A stretch of DNA of 64,000 nt from Gammaproteobacteria bacterium (GTDB lineage Bacteria; Pseudomonadota; Gammaproteobacteria; SZUA-152): positions 62,001-126,000 of the forward strand of contig JAADGF010000009.1 in NCBI GenBank assembly GCA_013152545.1, in the 5' to 3' direction. This document shows positions 33,652 through 44,134 of the stretch, piece after piece. The stretch's first letter is position 1; the number at the start of each line of letters is the position of its first letter. The position numbers and the translations under genes were made by a program. The notes below the pieces were generated by a model. The model made no database searches. It worked only from the letters and a program-made list of their open reading frames with translations, and was not told the origin of the DNA.

Positions 33652-34554
33652 CTAAGCGGCATAACTTGAGGAGCGTCGGGATCGAGGGCGAAACAACGAC
33701 AAGGCGTCAATGAACTGATCCCGCGCCTCAATTAAGATTGATTCAATATCAGTTTGAGACACATGGGTTATATTCCAGATTTCGGGTGAAACACTGGCTA
33801 AAACAACATCATCCTGAACGCCCGATTCCGCGATATCGGTAATGATATTTGCTAAATAGAGAATCGCCGACTCCAGTTTGAATTCATCAGCCTGCTGCGG
33901 ATTATGATGATATAATGCGGCCATTTGATGACTTTCAGGCAAGCACCAGGCCTTCATAAGCGCCGCCCCCACCTGAGCATGGTCAAGCCCTATCACCTGT
34001 TGCTCTGCAAACTGTAATTCACATCCGTTAAGGCTCATCAATTCCAACGCTTGGCGGCTTTCAACTGGCATTTTGTAGGCCAAAATCAGGCGCCCCACGT
34101 CGTGCATCAATCCTGCTACAAACAATCGTTCACTGTGCAGTACACGACATTGGGTTGCTATAATTCTTGAAATAATACCGCAATAGACCCCATGGCGCCA
34201 AAACCCATCAAGATCGATCAAGTCATTTGAAATTTTCTCAAATATACCCGCAACAGATGCCGCCAGCACAAGATCACGTAACTCACGATTCCCAACAATC
34301 GTAATTGCCCGTGAAACCGTTTCAATTTTAGCTGGAAATTGATAAAAAGCGCTATTCACAATTCGTAATAAGCGTAACGTTAGCCCGGCATCCTTACTAA
34401 TCACTTTACCGATATCAGACGCGGAAAAATCTTGGCTATCCACCATCTCACTGATTCGAATACAAACGTCCGGTAGTGAAACCAAACCCAAAACACCTTT
34501 CACCAAATCACCAGGTGTTATTTTTTTATTTTCAGACTGCTCCCTAAGTTCCAT
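33652..34554 (-). CDS. HDOD domain protein
   Basis: About 300 residues of the HDOD family, related to HD phosphohydrolases and often acting as non-catalytic regulators of signalling, motility or biofilm pathways. Recognisable segments: LVSLPDVCIRISEMVDS, SKDAGLTLRLLRIVNSAFYQFPAKIETVSRAITIVG, LFVAGLMHDVGRLILAY and LDHAQVGAALMKAWCLPE. An HD pair is retained in MHDVGR, but the other metal ligands are not obvious. Start taken at the ATG of MELREQ because AGAGGT lies just before it; the frame continues to a TTG at 34569. Convergent with the cyclase gene. Confidence 0.85.
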   Translation of the reverse strand: MELREQSENKKITPGDLVKGVLGLVSLPDVCIRISEMVDSQDFSASDIGKVISKDAGLTLRLLRIVNSAFYQFPAKIETVSRAITIVGNRELRDLVLAASVAGIFEKISNDLIDLDGFWRHGVYCGIISRIIATQCRVLHSERLFVAGLMHDVGRLILAYKMPVESRQALELMSLNGCELQFAEQQVIGLDHAQVGAALMKAWCLPESHQMAALYHHNPQQADEFKLESAILYLANIITDIAESGVQDDVVLASVSPEIWNITHVSQTDIESILIEARDQFIDALSLFRPRSRRSSSYAA

Positions 34555-35128
34555 ATCGACCTCTAACAACGAGTAAGACTTAATGCTAGTAACGTTTTAC
34601 AAAAAACTCTCTGAACCGAATCACACTTTGAATAATTGCTGCCAATAACCCCAACGAATAGCGTCCACCAAAAAAATACCGGGGCACTAAGCTGGAAAAC
34701 GGCACCAAAATTTCAGGTCCGGTCATTTAACGCTATCGGCATATCGATTTATTTATTGAGGGTGGCGCTGGATTTTCCATCCGAAAACAGGGCTTACAGT
34801 ATTACAGTACATTCATTGCTACAGGAATATCACGTTCCAGTAAAATTTACCTAAAATATTTTTAATAGGTATCTTTAATGCATTCATGACGATTTATTAA
34901 TAAAAAAATAACCGTTTCTCCATGCCGATAAATATTGAATACACACTAAAGAATTACATAAGAATGTCCGAAAACATAAGGTAACACAGCGTGAAATACT
35001 TCACCGGTAACGTTATTCATAATAAAAAATAATGGCTTGGCATCGCCTAACCTACAACAGACCATCAGGTCATGATGTAAGCAACGACGACAGTACCGTT
35101 TTGTAAGACCGCGTTAACCAAGGAAATT
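34555..35128. other. Intergenic region, about 570 bases, divergent
   Basis: Between the HDOD gene (minus) and the secreted TPR gene (plus). AT-rich, with no gene and no repeat family member recognised. Confidence 0.4.
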
Positions 35129-36424
35129 ATGATGAGTAATCGACTGATTCTAGCAGTGTTTTATCTAGTAAGCTTGTTAAGTCTATACAGCACTTCTCAT
35201 GCCTTTATTAAAACCCATGACACAGCCCATAGCATTCAGCAGGAGTCACATTCAGGCCAGATACAGGAAACCACCGCTATTGCAGAAAAAATCTGGGAAC
35301 GTCTCACCATTGGGTTTGTAAAACACTATGAAAACGGCGATTACACACAGGCCAGGAAAGCAGCGCGATCAGCTTTCCAATTAGCTGAAAACACCTTCGG
35401 TACAAACCACATTAATACCGCGGACTCATTATTAAAGTTAGGGATTGTCGCAGAAACCCTCGGCGATATGGTTAATGCCAAACGCCAAATGCGCAATGCG
35501 CTATTAATACTGGAAGACCAATTAGGCGCTCATCACGAAGACGTTGCAGTCGTGCTTACTAATCTGGCCAATGTCTATTTTGAGGAAAGTAACACCGAGT
35601 TATCAGAAAAATACCATACTGAGGCGCTACACATACGCCTCAGTGCTCTCGGCGAAGGCGATCCGGCAGTAGCGCAATCGATGTATAACCTTGCGGTGCT
35701 TTACGATGACACCTTACAATACGATAAAGCTATCGCCAACTACGAACAAGCAATCAGTATTTGGTATAAAACATTGGGGGAAACCCACCCCTATGTGGCA
35801 AACGCACTTAACAATTTAGCCAATGTTTATCTCGCGACCGACAAGCTTAGTATTTCAGAGGAACTGCACAAACAGTCGTTATCGATTCGAAAAATCATAT
35901 ACGGCAACGTGCACCCTGAAGTCGCCCGCTCACTCATCAATCTGGGCGCGTTGTATGTCAAGCAAAGCGCCTATGAGAAAGCCAAGCCTATTTACAAAAC
36001 AGCGGTTTCAGTCGCTGAAAAATTATTTGGTCCATCGCATCCTCAGGTCGCAATGCTTTTATATAGCCTGGCTAACATTTACCATATACAAGGAAGAATA
36101 GATCGTCATTCAGAGGAGAAGTTAACCGTAAAAAAAACCGGCTTCCTGAAGAAAGTAGCGACAAAAACACTTAACACCAACACACAAACGGTTTCAGAAG
36201 ATGCCCTAAACCATAAAATTTCACACCTGCACCATTCTTCACAAGCATATTTTGCCCAAGCACTGCCATTATATGAGCGCGCATTGAAGATTCTCGACAC
36301 AGCAATCAACGCCAACCATCCCGCAATGACCGCGATGGTGACAGAACTTACCTTACTTTATAAAAGTATCGGAAAACCAACAAAGGCCGCACAATTACAA
36401 GTACGTTTAAAAAAAACACACTAA
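35129..36424 (+). CDS. Secreted TPR (kinesin-light-chain type) protein
   Basis: 431 residues. An N-terminal signal peptide (LILAVFYLVSLLSLYSTSHA, cleavage near residue 27) points to the periplasm. From about residue 70 there are at least six TPR units of 42 residues with the consensus VAxxLxNLANVYxxxxxxxxAExxxxxALxIRxxxLGxxHPxV. The regular LGxxHP turn is typical of TPR_12 arrays. A low-complexity interruption (about residues 325-370) splits the last repeats. Role unknown; such proteins scaffold complexes. Transcribed alone, convergent with metZ. Confidence 0.82.
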   Translation: MMSNRLILAVFYLVSLLSLYSTSHAFIKTHDTAHSIQQESHSGQIQETTAIAEKIWERLTIGFVKHYENGDYTQARKAARSAFQLAENTFGTNHINTADSLLKLGIVAETLGDMVNAKRQMRNALLILEDQLGAHHEDVAVVLTNLANVYFEESNTELSEKYHTEALHIRLSALGEGDPAVAQSMYNLAVLYDDTLQYDKAIANYEQAISIWYKTLGETHPYVANALNNLANVYLATDKLSISEELHKQSLSIRKIIYGNVHPEVARSLINLGALYVKQSAYEKAKPIYKTAVSVAEKLFGPSHPQVAMLLYSLANIYHIQGRIDRHSEEKLTVKKTGFLKKVATKTLNTNTQTVSEDALNHKISHLHHSSQAYFAQALPLYERALKILDTAINANHPAMTAMVTELTLLYKSIGKPTKAAQLQVRLKKTH

Positions 36425-36484
36425 AGGTATGACGTCAAAAATACACCGTTACACGGGTATATACGTTTAAAAAATGACACTGAA

Positions 36485-37684
36485 TCATCCTATTGCATCA
36501 AAACCCTGTTGCAAATCATTTTTAATATCGTTTATATCTTCCAGTCCCACAGCCACGCGAAGAAGATTATCCTTAACACCAGCATCCAAGCGCTCTGTAA
36601 CGGTCAGTCGACCATGCGTGGTGGTCGCCGGGTGTGTAATGGTTGTTTTTGTATCTCCAAGATTTGCGGTGATTGATAACAGTTGTGTTGCATCAACAAC
36701 CCGCCAAGCTTCCCGCTTTGCGCCTTTTACTTCAAATGACAAGACACCGCCATAATCCGTCTGTTGTTGTTGCACTAACGCATGTTGAGGATGCGATACT
36801 AATCCGGGATAATAGACTTTTTCCACTTTTGGGTGTTGTTCCAACCACTGCGCCAATTGCAAGGCGCCTTTACAATGTGCCGTCATACGAATGCGCAAGG
36901 TCTCCAGTCCTTTGAGAAAAACCCAAGCATTAAATGGGCTCATACTTGGCCCACCGGTACGCACGACACCATAGATCTCTTTTCCAACCAGTTCCTCGTC
37001 ACCAACGACCGCACCACCAATGCAACGCCCTTGGCCATCTAAATACTTAGTCGCCGAATGAATAACAATATCGGCACCTAAAACAATGGGGCGCTGCAAA
37101 ACTGGCGTGCAAAAACAATTATCCACAACCAATAAACAGTCCTTATCATGAGCTAATGATGCCAAAGCGGCAATATCCACCACTTCAGTCAACGGGTTTG
37201 ACGGTGTTTCCAGAAACAAGAAGCGAGTATTGGGACGGATCGCCTGTTCCCAGGCATTTAAATCTATTAAATTCACATAATTGACATCAATACCGAACTT
37301 GGTAATGTAATTATTGAACAGCATTACTGTGGAACCAAAAATAGCACGGGATGCCACAATATGGTCACCGGATTTCAATAACCCCAAACACGTTGCCAGT
37401 ATAGCAGCCATCCCTGACGCCGTCGCTACGCATCGATCACCACCTTCCAATGCAGCCAGACGCTCTTCGAACACGCGCACGGTCGGGTTTGTAAATCGGG
37501 AGTATATATTTCCCGGTTCATCACCAGAAAATCTTGCCGCTGCTTGCGCCGCCGTTTTAAACACATAACTGGAGGTCGCAAAAATCGGCTCGCTTTGCTC
37601 CCCTTCCTCGCTGCGATGTTGTCCGGCACGCACAGCTAAAGTGTCAAAACCAAAATTCGGCCCTTTAATAACTTCCTCTGACAT
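36485..37684 (-). CDS. metZ: O-succinylhomoserine sulfhydrylase
   Basis: PLP enzyme that makes homocysteine from O-succinylhomoserine and sulfide in methionine synthesis. 399 residues. GFDTLAVRAGQHRSEEGEQSEPIFATSSYVF at the N-terminus, the cofactor lysine in HSATKYLDGQG, and RTGGPSMSPFNAWVFLKGLETL are typical of the Cys/Met metabolism family. Position after purF is the Pseudomonas-type order and supports MetZ over cystathionine gamma-synthase. A 412-base gap with hairpins lies upstream. Confidence 0.93.
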   Translation of the reverse strand: MSEEVIKGPNFGFDTLAVRAGQHRSEEGEQSEPIFATSSYVFKTAAQAAARFSGDEPGNIYSRFTNPTVRVFEERLAALEGGDRCVATASGMAAILATCLGLLKSGDHIVASRAIFGSTVMLFNNYITKFGIDVNYVNLIDLNAWEQAIRPNTRFLFLETPSNPLTEVVDIAALASLAHDKDCLLVVDNCFCTPVLQRPIVLGADIVIHSATKYLDGQGRCIGGAVVGDEELVGKEIYGVVRTGGPSMSPFNAWVFLKGLETLRIRMTAHCKGALQLAQWLEQHPKVEKVYYPGLVSHPQHALVQQQQTDYGGVLSFEVKGAKREAWRVVDATQLLSITANLGDTKTTITHPATTTHGRLTVTERLDAGVKDNLLRVAVGLEDINDIKNDLQQGFDAIG

Positions 37685-38096
37685 TACGAATTTCCTTCAA
37701 TAATGGTAATAGACGGACTAACGCCACGGACAAACTAAGCGCCGATAAAGAAAGTAAGTTGGACAGATTGCGCCGAATATCGTTGCGTCTTTAAGGCTTC
37801 CGCCATCCATGGCTCACGCCCCTTACCTACTTCCATATAGGTTAGGCGCGCACCCCAAGGGTGCTTCTTTCAGGGCGCATACGCCAGTGTCTGTAAGCTT
37901 TTGCGCAATGCCGAAGACGCAGGGATAGACAAGCTAAATGTTCAATCTACTTTCTTTACAAACCCATTAGCAATACAAAGAATGTTAGCAAACATATCCC
38001 TAAAGCGATTAAGGCTGGGGATATGTTTACTCGATCAATTACTGATTAATTTAAAATAATGGAAAACATAGCCGAACGAGCGTACATTACACGTTC
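37685..38096. other. Intergenic region, 412 bases, with hairpins before metZ
   Basis: No gene. On the minus strand, upstream of metZ, lie a 6-bp hairpin with GCACCC and GGGTGC (37850-37864), an imperfect stem CCTAACCT / AGGTAAGG beside it, and the GC-rich sequence GGGCGTGAGCCATGGATGGC. This part is much more GC-rich than other gaps. It could be a structured leader or a repeat. It does not match the SAM-riboswitch motifs I remember. Confidence 0.4.
37850..37864 (-). promoter_or_regulatory. Hairpin in the metZ leader region
   Basis: Six-base-pair perfect stem around a TTG loop, about 170 bases upstream of metZ. There is no T-run after it. A function is not demonstrated. Confidence 0.3.
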
Positions 38097-39608
38097 CTAA
38101 CTCGAATTGTGCAGTTCGATGACAGCATTGTCTGTCTCCCTACGTTTTTCCTGCGTGGCATCATTGCGCAATTGTTCTACACCGTCCAGATACAGTTGGG
38201 TAATATCGCCCGTAATATAATGACCATCGAATACTGATGCATCAAATTCTTTAATCATGGGGTTGCCTTTCCTGGCAGCACGAATCAAGTCAGTTAAATC
38301 CTGATAGATTAACCAATCCGCCCCGATCGCTTCCGCTATTTCTTTTTCGTCCCGGTTATGCCCCACAAGTTCTGAAGCCGATGGCATATCAATACCATAT
38401 ACATTAGGGTATCTGACAGGCGGCGCTGCTGATGCAAAATACACTTTTCTAGCACCCGCTTCGCGGGCCATTTGAATAATTTGTTTTGAAGTCGTACCAC
38501 GAACAATGGAATCATCCACCAGCAAAACATTCTTACCTTTAAATTCCAGATCAATTGCATTCAATTTCTGGCGCACAGATTTTTTTCGTTGCGTTTGCCC
38601 AGGCATGATAAATGTCCGCCCAATGTAGCGGTTTTTCACAAAACCTTCACGATATACTACACCTAACTTATTTGCCAACGGCAATGCGGAAGTTCGACTG
38701 GTATCAGGAATGGGAACAACAACATCAATATCATGGTCAGGACACACCTTTAGAATTTTGTCAGCCAGATACTCACCCATTCTCAACCGTGCTTTATATA
38801 CGGATATTTTATCAATAATAGAGTCTGGCCGTGCAAAATATACATGTTCAAAGATGCAAGGGCTGAGCCTACTATTCTCAGCACATTGTTGCCGGCTAAG
38901 ATGACCTTCAACATTAATATACACCGCTTCTCCAGGCGTAATATCTCCAATTAATTCGAAACCCAACGAATGTACCGCGACACTTTCCGAGGCAACAAGG
39001 TATTCATCCCCAACACTTGTGGTACGTTTACCAACTACAATTGGGCGAATACCATTGGGATCACGAAACCCCACTATGCCGTATCCCGTAATCATTACAA
39101 CAACGGCATAAGCACCTTTGCAGCGTTGATGAACACCGCGCACGGCGTTAAAAATATCACTGTCATCAATCGTTAATTTATTGGATTGCTGTAATTCATG
39201 GGCAAACACATTCAGTAATATTTCTGAATCTGAATCAGTATTAATGTGCCGACGATCATCGCGGAATAAATCATTTTTCAGTTGTACGGCATTGGTCAGA
39301 TTACCATTATGCGCCAACGAAATCCCGAATGGTGAATTAACGTAGAACGGCTGAGCCTCTGCCGAGGAAAAGCAACCCGCCGTGGGGTAACGCACATGGC
39401 CAATACCCATACTGCCACGTAATTGAATCATGTGACTGGTACGAAACACATCGCGCACAAGTCCATTTCGTTTACGTAAATACAACCTACCATCATCGCA
39501 GGTAACGATGCCAGCAGCATCCTGGCCACGATGTTGCAACACCGTCAAACCATCATAGAGCATTTGGTTAACACTATTTTTTGCAACGACACCGATGATA
39601 CCGCACAT
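38097..39608 (-). CDS. purF: Amidophosphoribosyltransferase
   Basis: First committed enzyme of purine synthesis: transfers the glutamine amide to PRPP. 503 residues. The nucleophile is Cys2 (MCGIIGVV) with no propeptide; glutaminase motifs [11 protein letters not shown] and GHVRYPTAG follow. The PRPP-binding loop [17 protein letters not shown] is near residue 365. It follows cvpA at a distance of 529 bases, longer than the near-contact usual for cvpA-purF. Its stop overlaps the sequence ACACGTTCCTAA, half of the palindrome found at 8491 and 48836. Confidence 0.97.
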   Translation of the reverse strand: MCGIIGVVAKNSVNQMLYDGLTVLQHRGQDAAGIVTCDDGRLYLRKRNGLVRDVFRTSHMIQLRGSMGIGHVRYPTAGCFSSAEAQPFYVNSPFGISLAHNGNLTNAVQLKNDLFRDDRRHINTDSDSEILLNVFAHELQQSNKLTIDDSDIFNAVRGVHQRCKGAYAVVVMITGYGIVGFRDPNGIRPIVVGKRTTSVGDEYLVASESVAVHSLGFELIGDITPGEAVYINVEGHLSRQQCAENSRLSPCIFEHVYFARPDSIIDKISVYKARLRMGEYLADKILKVCPDHDIDVVVPIPDTSRTSALPLANKLGVVYREGFVKNRYIGRTFIMPGQTQRKKSVRQKLNAIDLEFKGKNVLLVDDSIVRGTTSKQIIQMAREAGARKVYFASAAPPVRYPNVYGIDMPSASELVGHNRDEKEIAEAIGADWLIYQDLTDLIRAARKGNPMIKEFDASVFDGHYITGDITQLYLDGVEQLRNDATQEKRRETDNAVIELHNSS

Positions 39609-40137
39609 AACCTGAACCTCTAGTAGTGAAATTAATATTGATACAGCGTAACAACTCAGCTCACCTCTGATTTGTGTCTGGCGCTATCAGTGAACGATGA
39701 GAATAACTCCCTTTAACCTTAAAGTCATCATTACAAGCCCTCAACTGATGAATCTAGGACAGCCGCCCCCCCCCTAGCTTTAACTACTAATTAGCTTAAC
39801 ACACCCATTAAGTCTCAGAAGTTTGCTTCAATTGCTTAATGCACCTCGTTGAATTTCATCGGTTAAACAATTTCCAAGCACATCAATAATTTTCGCAATA
39901 GTACAGCAACTGACAGGCAGTTGTTGCGCCATTGCCAACTTAAACACCTCTTTATTGTTTTATTAGTTATAGGTAAGGCACTATAGGCTTTCGTGATATA
40001 ATTGCTGTTTTATCACACCCCAAGCAATCCGGGCCGCTAATTACTGATGTTACACACCCCTGATTGTGAATCAATAAGTTACGATTTTTCGTAAACGCCA
40101 TAGCCTGCATTCCTTATTAAGGCCTGCGTAACATCAG
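39609..40137. other. Intergenic region, 529 bases
   Basis: Separates purF from cvpA. Contains a reverse copy of repeat B (39739-39760) immediately followed by nine C (39766-39774). No gene seen. Confidence 0.5.
39739..39760 (-). repeat. Short dispersed repeat B, copy 4
   Basis: Read on the minus strand: GTCCTAGATTCATCAGTTGA. Shares ATTCATCAGTTGA with the copies before parE. Confidence 0.45.
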
Positions 40138-40629
40138 CTAATTATAAAAAAACCTGCCACTTATTTCCGGCGCAATAGTAGTTTGCAACCATAACGCCAA
40201 GCCTTCAAAGTGCCCAATCATCATGGATTGATCCCACCAAGGGTCTTGGGGTAAGGTTGTCAGGCCCGCCAACAGCACCAGCATCGATACGACTACACCG
40301 CCACGTGCGACGCCGAAAACAACACCGATCATTCGATCAGTGCCGGTTAATCCTGTGCGTTTAACCAAGTGCCCTGCCAAATGATTGATCAAGGCTGCAA
40401 GCATTAACGTCAAAACAAATAATAACGTAAATGCAACAATAATTCTGAGAGAAGGAATTGTGATGTTTGATAAGAACAATTCCGCCAACGAATTCGCATA
40501 GCGCAAAGCCAACCAAAATGCGGCGACCCAACCAACCAACGATAAGGCTTCGCGCACAAACCCCCGCATCAGACTAAACAACGCCGACAATACAATGATG
40601 CCCGGTATTAAATAATCAACCCAAACCAT
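40138..40629 (-). CDS. cvpA: CvpA family inner-membrane protein
   Basis: 163 residues with four predicted membrane helices (about 6-24, 28-46, 63-85 and 100-122). The start MVWVDYLIPGIIVLSALFSLMRGFVREALSLVGWVAAFWLALRY is the family signature. CvpA is needed for envelope integrity and colicin V production in E. coli; its mechanism is unknown. Conserved position between dedD and purF. Confidence 0.94.
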   Translation of the reverse strand: MVWVDYLIPGIIVLSALFSLMRGFVREALSLVGWVAAFWLALRYANSLAELFLSNITIPSLRIIVAFTLLFVLTLMLAALINHLAGHLVKRTGLTGTDRMIGVVFGVARGGVVVSMLVLLAGLTTLPQDPWWDQSMMIGHFEGLALWLQTTIAPEISGRFFYN

Positions 40630-40900
40630 TTGTTTTGCTGTTCCCTGCCCTGCTCATCGTGACCACATCATGCACTCCCTCAAAAAATCTTTCAGTAAAT
40701 TAATGATTTTTTTTGGCGTAGCCAACACTGAGTCATCAATGCTGTCGATTAAGGTGGTGGTATTCAGCAATTCTTTATAACACTCTATTCTTTACATGGA
40801 CAATCTGCTGGCAACTTGATTTGGGTACTATCAGGATTGCGGCTAATCTCAATGCCTGGCTGCATTGGAAAGTAACTATTATCGGTTTCCATCGCAATTT

Positions 40901-41608
40901 TCAGCTTGGATAACGCATCACCAAGCCCTTTAGCTGGGTTTCCTGACCAAGTTGTTTGTTTAAATCCTGAGCCAGACGCTTGGTGAGCTCCGGCCCTACT
41001 CTGACCCGATACAACATGGCATTGTTTTTACTTAAGGATTCGACAAAACTTGCATGACCTTTTTTACGTAATTTATCACGTAATTTCAGCGCATTTTTTT
41101 CAACCGTAAAACTGCCTATTTGCACGACCCAACCCGATACAATGGCTTCCTTCATTGCCCCGCCCCCTTCATCTACCACTGGCTCCGGCACAACAATGTT
41201 CTTCTGAACCAGGGTTTGTTGTGGCTTTTTATCGGGTGTTCTATTTACGATGCCCCGTTTTACGGTATTTTGTTCCGCAGTAATGATTTTTTCAGAAACA
41301 GTGGCCTTTAAGGGGTCCGGTTCGCTCTCTTCGCTGTTAGTCTCTTCCAGCGTTGCCGAAAGCCCAACTTTAGCGTCTTGTGTATGCGCGGTCTCAAGCG
41401 GCACCGCAAGCGGTTCTAAAAGAGCTTCGCTAGGTAACGATAATACCTGCGATGTCCTTATTTCATACATTGGTAAGGGTGGAATATTGGACTTAAGTTC
41501 ATCCGAGCTGTAATCCCCTTTTCCCGTTAAAAACATCGGAATAAAAATAATGCCTAATGAAATAAGCACACAGGCACCAATAATTCGCTGTTTTAGTAAA
41601 CTATCCAT
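40901..41608 (-). CDS. dedD: SPOR domain cell-division protein, DedD-like
   Basis: 235 residues: one N-terminal membrane helix (LKQRIIGACVLISLGIIFIPMFL), a long variable linker rich in Glu, Pro and Thr, and a C-terminal SPOR domain (about 160-235: GWVVQIGSFTVEKNALKLRDKLRKKGHASFVESL, YRVRVGPE). SPOR domains bind denuded septal peptidoglycan, so it should act at the division site. Located between folC and cvpA as in Pseudomonas. A 271-base gap follows before cvpA. Confidence 0.92.
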   Translation of the reverse strand: MDSLLKQRIIGACVLISLGIIFIPMFLTGKGDYSSDELKSNIPPLPMYEIRTSQVLSLPSEALLEPLAVPLETAHTQDAKVGLSATLEETNSEESEPDPLKATVSEKIITAEQNTVKRGIVNRTPDKKPQQTLVQKNIVVPEPVVDEGGGAMKEAIVSGWVVQIGSFTVEKNALKLRDKLRKKGHASFVESLSKNNAMLYRVRVGPELTKRLAQDLNKQLGQETQLKGLVMRYPS

Positions 41609-41782
41609 TTAACTTCTCTACGCAATTTTCGATCGTCGACCGTTACAATTACTTCTACTGAATATAGCGGCGCGGGCATGCAGCAATTGTTGCATGGGCG
41701 CGGCCACAGACCACATCCCTCTCTGAATTTCAACCCAACCATACCCGCCTGCGGTGAATTATACGTGGTTTTGTTGTTTACA

Positions 41783-43087
41783 TTATAGTATTTCTGACAC
41801 AGTATGGAATGAGCCGAAGATAACGATTCGGTCTTGAGTAATGGCCATGCCTTGCGCAGCCTCCAAAGCCTGTTTAGTCGATGGGTAACAATGAATGGCT
41901 TGTGTTACTCCCTGTTGTTTCAATATGTTAGCAATATCTGTTGCTTTTGCACCACGGGGGACAATTAAGTCTGCAATATGCCATATATCAACCATGTACC
42001 GAGTCGCCGCAACAACACCCGCAATATCTTTATCCTGCAATATCGCGAACACCGCATGGGTTTTTCCCTGGCAAACGAAATCGTTAGCGGTTTCAGCCAA
42101 TACGAGAGCGCTGCCTGGATTATGCGCCACATCAACAATGTGTAAAATTTGCTTTTCAGTCGCCTCTTCGCTTTGCAGATGAACATCAATGTACTTTATT
42201 TGAAATCGCCCAGGTAATACGGCATTAGACAACCCCTGCTGAATATCCACTCGCGTCACAGGAAAACGGGTTTGCATTAATGCCAAGACCATAACAACAC
42301 CCGCTGCATTTTGTAACTGATAATCACCCAGCATGGCGGGAAGATCAAGCGTATTGCGACCATGGTGTTGTGACCACCAACACCACTTATTGGGCTGAAA
42401 TTCCGGTTGAGCAACAAGTTCGTAATGGTAATCTCGATTAATTAAATAGAGCGTCGATTGTATTTCACTAAGCGCAGTAATCAACGTTTGTGGCACGTTA
42501 ATGTCGCTGCAAACCGTGGGACGACCTGGTCTAGCGATACCTGCTTTTTCGATGGCGATACGGTCTCGATTATCACCAAGCCATTCGACGTGATCCATGC
42601 TAATTGCAGTAATAAGCGCCACGTCTGCATTCAAGCAATTGACCGCATCCAAGCGGCCGCCCAGCCCCACTTCCATTATCGCAATGTCAATTTTCGCCTG
42701 AGCAAAAATGTCGATGGCCGCCAGGGTACCAAATTCAAAATAAGTTAATGGTATCTCACCCCGACATTGCTCCACGCGCTCGAATGCGGCACAAAGTGCC
42801 GCATCACAAACATCAATACCCTGAATGCGAATACGTTCATTATAACGGTTTAAATGTGGAGACATATAAGCGCCAACGCAATAATCAGCGGCACAATAAA
42901 CAGCGCTTAGCATAGCAACAGACGAGCCTTTCCCATTGGTGCCCGCCACGCTAACCACCGTGAAATCAGGATTGTTCAGCCCCATTTTGGCAAGCACCGC
43001 CTGCACACGCACTAACCCTAACTCGATTTCATTAGGGTGAAGCGTCTCTTGCCAAGTAAGCCAGTCAGATAAGGTATCAAAGCGCAT
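41783..43087 (-). CDS. folC: Folylpolyglutamate / dihydrofolate synthase
   Basis: Adds glutamate to dihydropteroate and to folates with ATP. 434 residues. P-loop VAGTNGKGSSVAML near residues 47-60, ATPase/ligase motifs YMSPHLNRYNERIRI and IAIMEVGLGGRLDAVN, and the C-terminal domain with VDVAHNPGSALVLA. Follows accD by 34 bases on the same strand, so probably co-transcribed. Confidence 0.95.
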   Translation of the reverse strand: MRFDTLSDWLTWQETLHPNEIELGLVRVQAVLAKMGLNNPDFTVVSVAGTNGKGSSVAMLSAVYCAADYCVGAYMSPHLNRYNERIRIQGIDVCDAALCAAFERVEQCRGEIPLTYFEFGTLAAIDIFAQAKIDIAIMEVGLGGRLDAVNCLNADVALITAISMDHVEWLGDNRDRIAIEKAGIARPGRPTVCSDINVPQTLITALSEIQSTLYLINRDYHYELVAQPEFQPNKWCWWSQHHGRNTLDLPAMLGDYQLQNAAGVVMVLALMQTRFPVTRVDIQQGLSNAVLPGRFQIKYIDVHLQSEEATEKQILHIVDVAHNPGSALVLAETANDFVCQGKTHAVFAILQDKDIAGVVAATRYMVDIWHIADLIVPRGAKATDIANILKQQGVTQAIHCYPSTKQALEAAQGMAITQDRIVIFGSFHTVSEIL

Positions 43088-43121
43088 CGAAGTTGCGCAC
43101 CCAAAGCAGCATAAGAATAGA

Positions 43122-43979
43122 TTAAAGCGCTGACCGATGTGTCAGTATTGTGAGTATATTTGCGATACGATCACGTAATTCCCGTCGATCCACGATCATG
43201 TCCACAGCGCCATGCGCTAATAAAAATTCGCTGCGTTGAAAACCTTCGGGCAGGGTTTGCCGAACGGTTTGCTCAATCACCCTTGGGCCGGCGAAGCCGA
43301 TCAAGGCGTTGGGTTCCGCCATGTTTACATCACCCAACATGGCCAGACTGGCCGACACACCACCCATGGTGGGGTCAGTTAACACTGAAATAAAAGGGAT
43401 ACCCTTTTTACTCAGTCGGGTTAATGCCGCGCTGGTCTTGGCCATCTGCATCAACGAAAATAACGCCTCTTGCATTCGCGCCCCACCACTTGCTGAGAAA
43501 CAAACAAAGGGAATGTGATGCTCCAAGGCGACATTAACACTGCGCACAAATTTTTCACCGACAACCGACCCCATTGACCCCCCCATAAAACGGAACTCAA
43601 AGGCGGCGGCAACCAACGGCACGCTTTTCACTTGGCCCATTATACTAATAAGAGCGTCTTTTTCATCGGTTTCTTTTTGTGCTGCATTGATACGGTCTTT
43701 GTATTTTTTCAAGTCACGGAATTTCAAAATATCAACGGGCTCCAGTCCCGCACCAATTTCCTCGCGAGGGTTTTCGTCCAAAAAAGCTTCCAGCCGACGC
43801 CGCCCGGGAATGCGCATATGATAGTCACACTTAGGACAGACATCAAAATTACGTTCCAGCTCTGCACGATATAATACTGCGCCGCATTTCAGACATTTAG
43901 ACCACAAACCTTCCGGCACTTTTTTACTGCCACCTTCAGTGCGAATTTTTGATGGTAAAAGTTTTTTTAACCAGCTCAT
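43122..43979 (-). CDS. accD: Acetyl-CoA carboxylase carboxyltransferase beta subunit
   Basis: Catalyses, with AccA, carboxyl transfer from carboxybiotin to acetyl-CoA, giving malonyl-CoA for fatty acid synthesis. 285 residues. A four-cysteine zinc ribbon (Cys29, 32, 48, 51) is followed by the carboxyltransferase core containing [28 protein letters not shown] and [16 protein letters not shown]. It lies between trpA and folC in the class-typical order. Confidence 0.97.
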   Translation of the reverse strand: MSWLKKLLPSKIRTEGGSKKVPEGLWSKCLKCGAVLYRAELERNFDVCPKCDYHMRIPGRRRLEAFLDENPREEIGAGLEPVDILKFRDLKKYKDRINAAQKETDEKDALISIMGQVKSVPLVAAAFEFRFMGGSMGSVVGEKFVRSVNVALEHHIPFVCFSASGGARMQEALFSLMQMAKTSAALTRLSKKGIPFISVLTDPTMGGVSASLAMLGDVNMAEPNALIGFAGPRVIEQTVRQTLPEGFQRSEFLLAHGAVDMIVDRRELRDRIANILTILTHRSAL

Positions 43980-44060
43980 TATTAAATACTCAATATAAGA
44001 TGTTTTTGTGCTAAGTTTGGCAACAACCTACCTGCAAGTCGTAATGCTGAATAACCCTAT

Positions 44061-44094
44061 TTTGTTAAAAGCAACCCTTTGTTAAAAGCAATCC
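44061..44094. repeat. Tandem duplication, 2 x 17 bp, one mismatch
   Basis: TTTGTTAAAAGCAACCC followed by TTTGTTAAAAGCAATCC in the 155-base gap between trpA and accD. Confidence 0.85.
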
Positions 44095-44134
44095 TGAAAT
44101 GGCTTTTAACGATATTGTATTTGAAGCATCAAGA

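Noticed and set aside
37685-38096. SAM riboswitch upstream of metZ
   Set aside because: The conserved cores of SAM-I, SAM-II and SAM-IV that I remember are not visible; a covariance search would be decisive.
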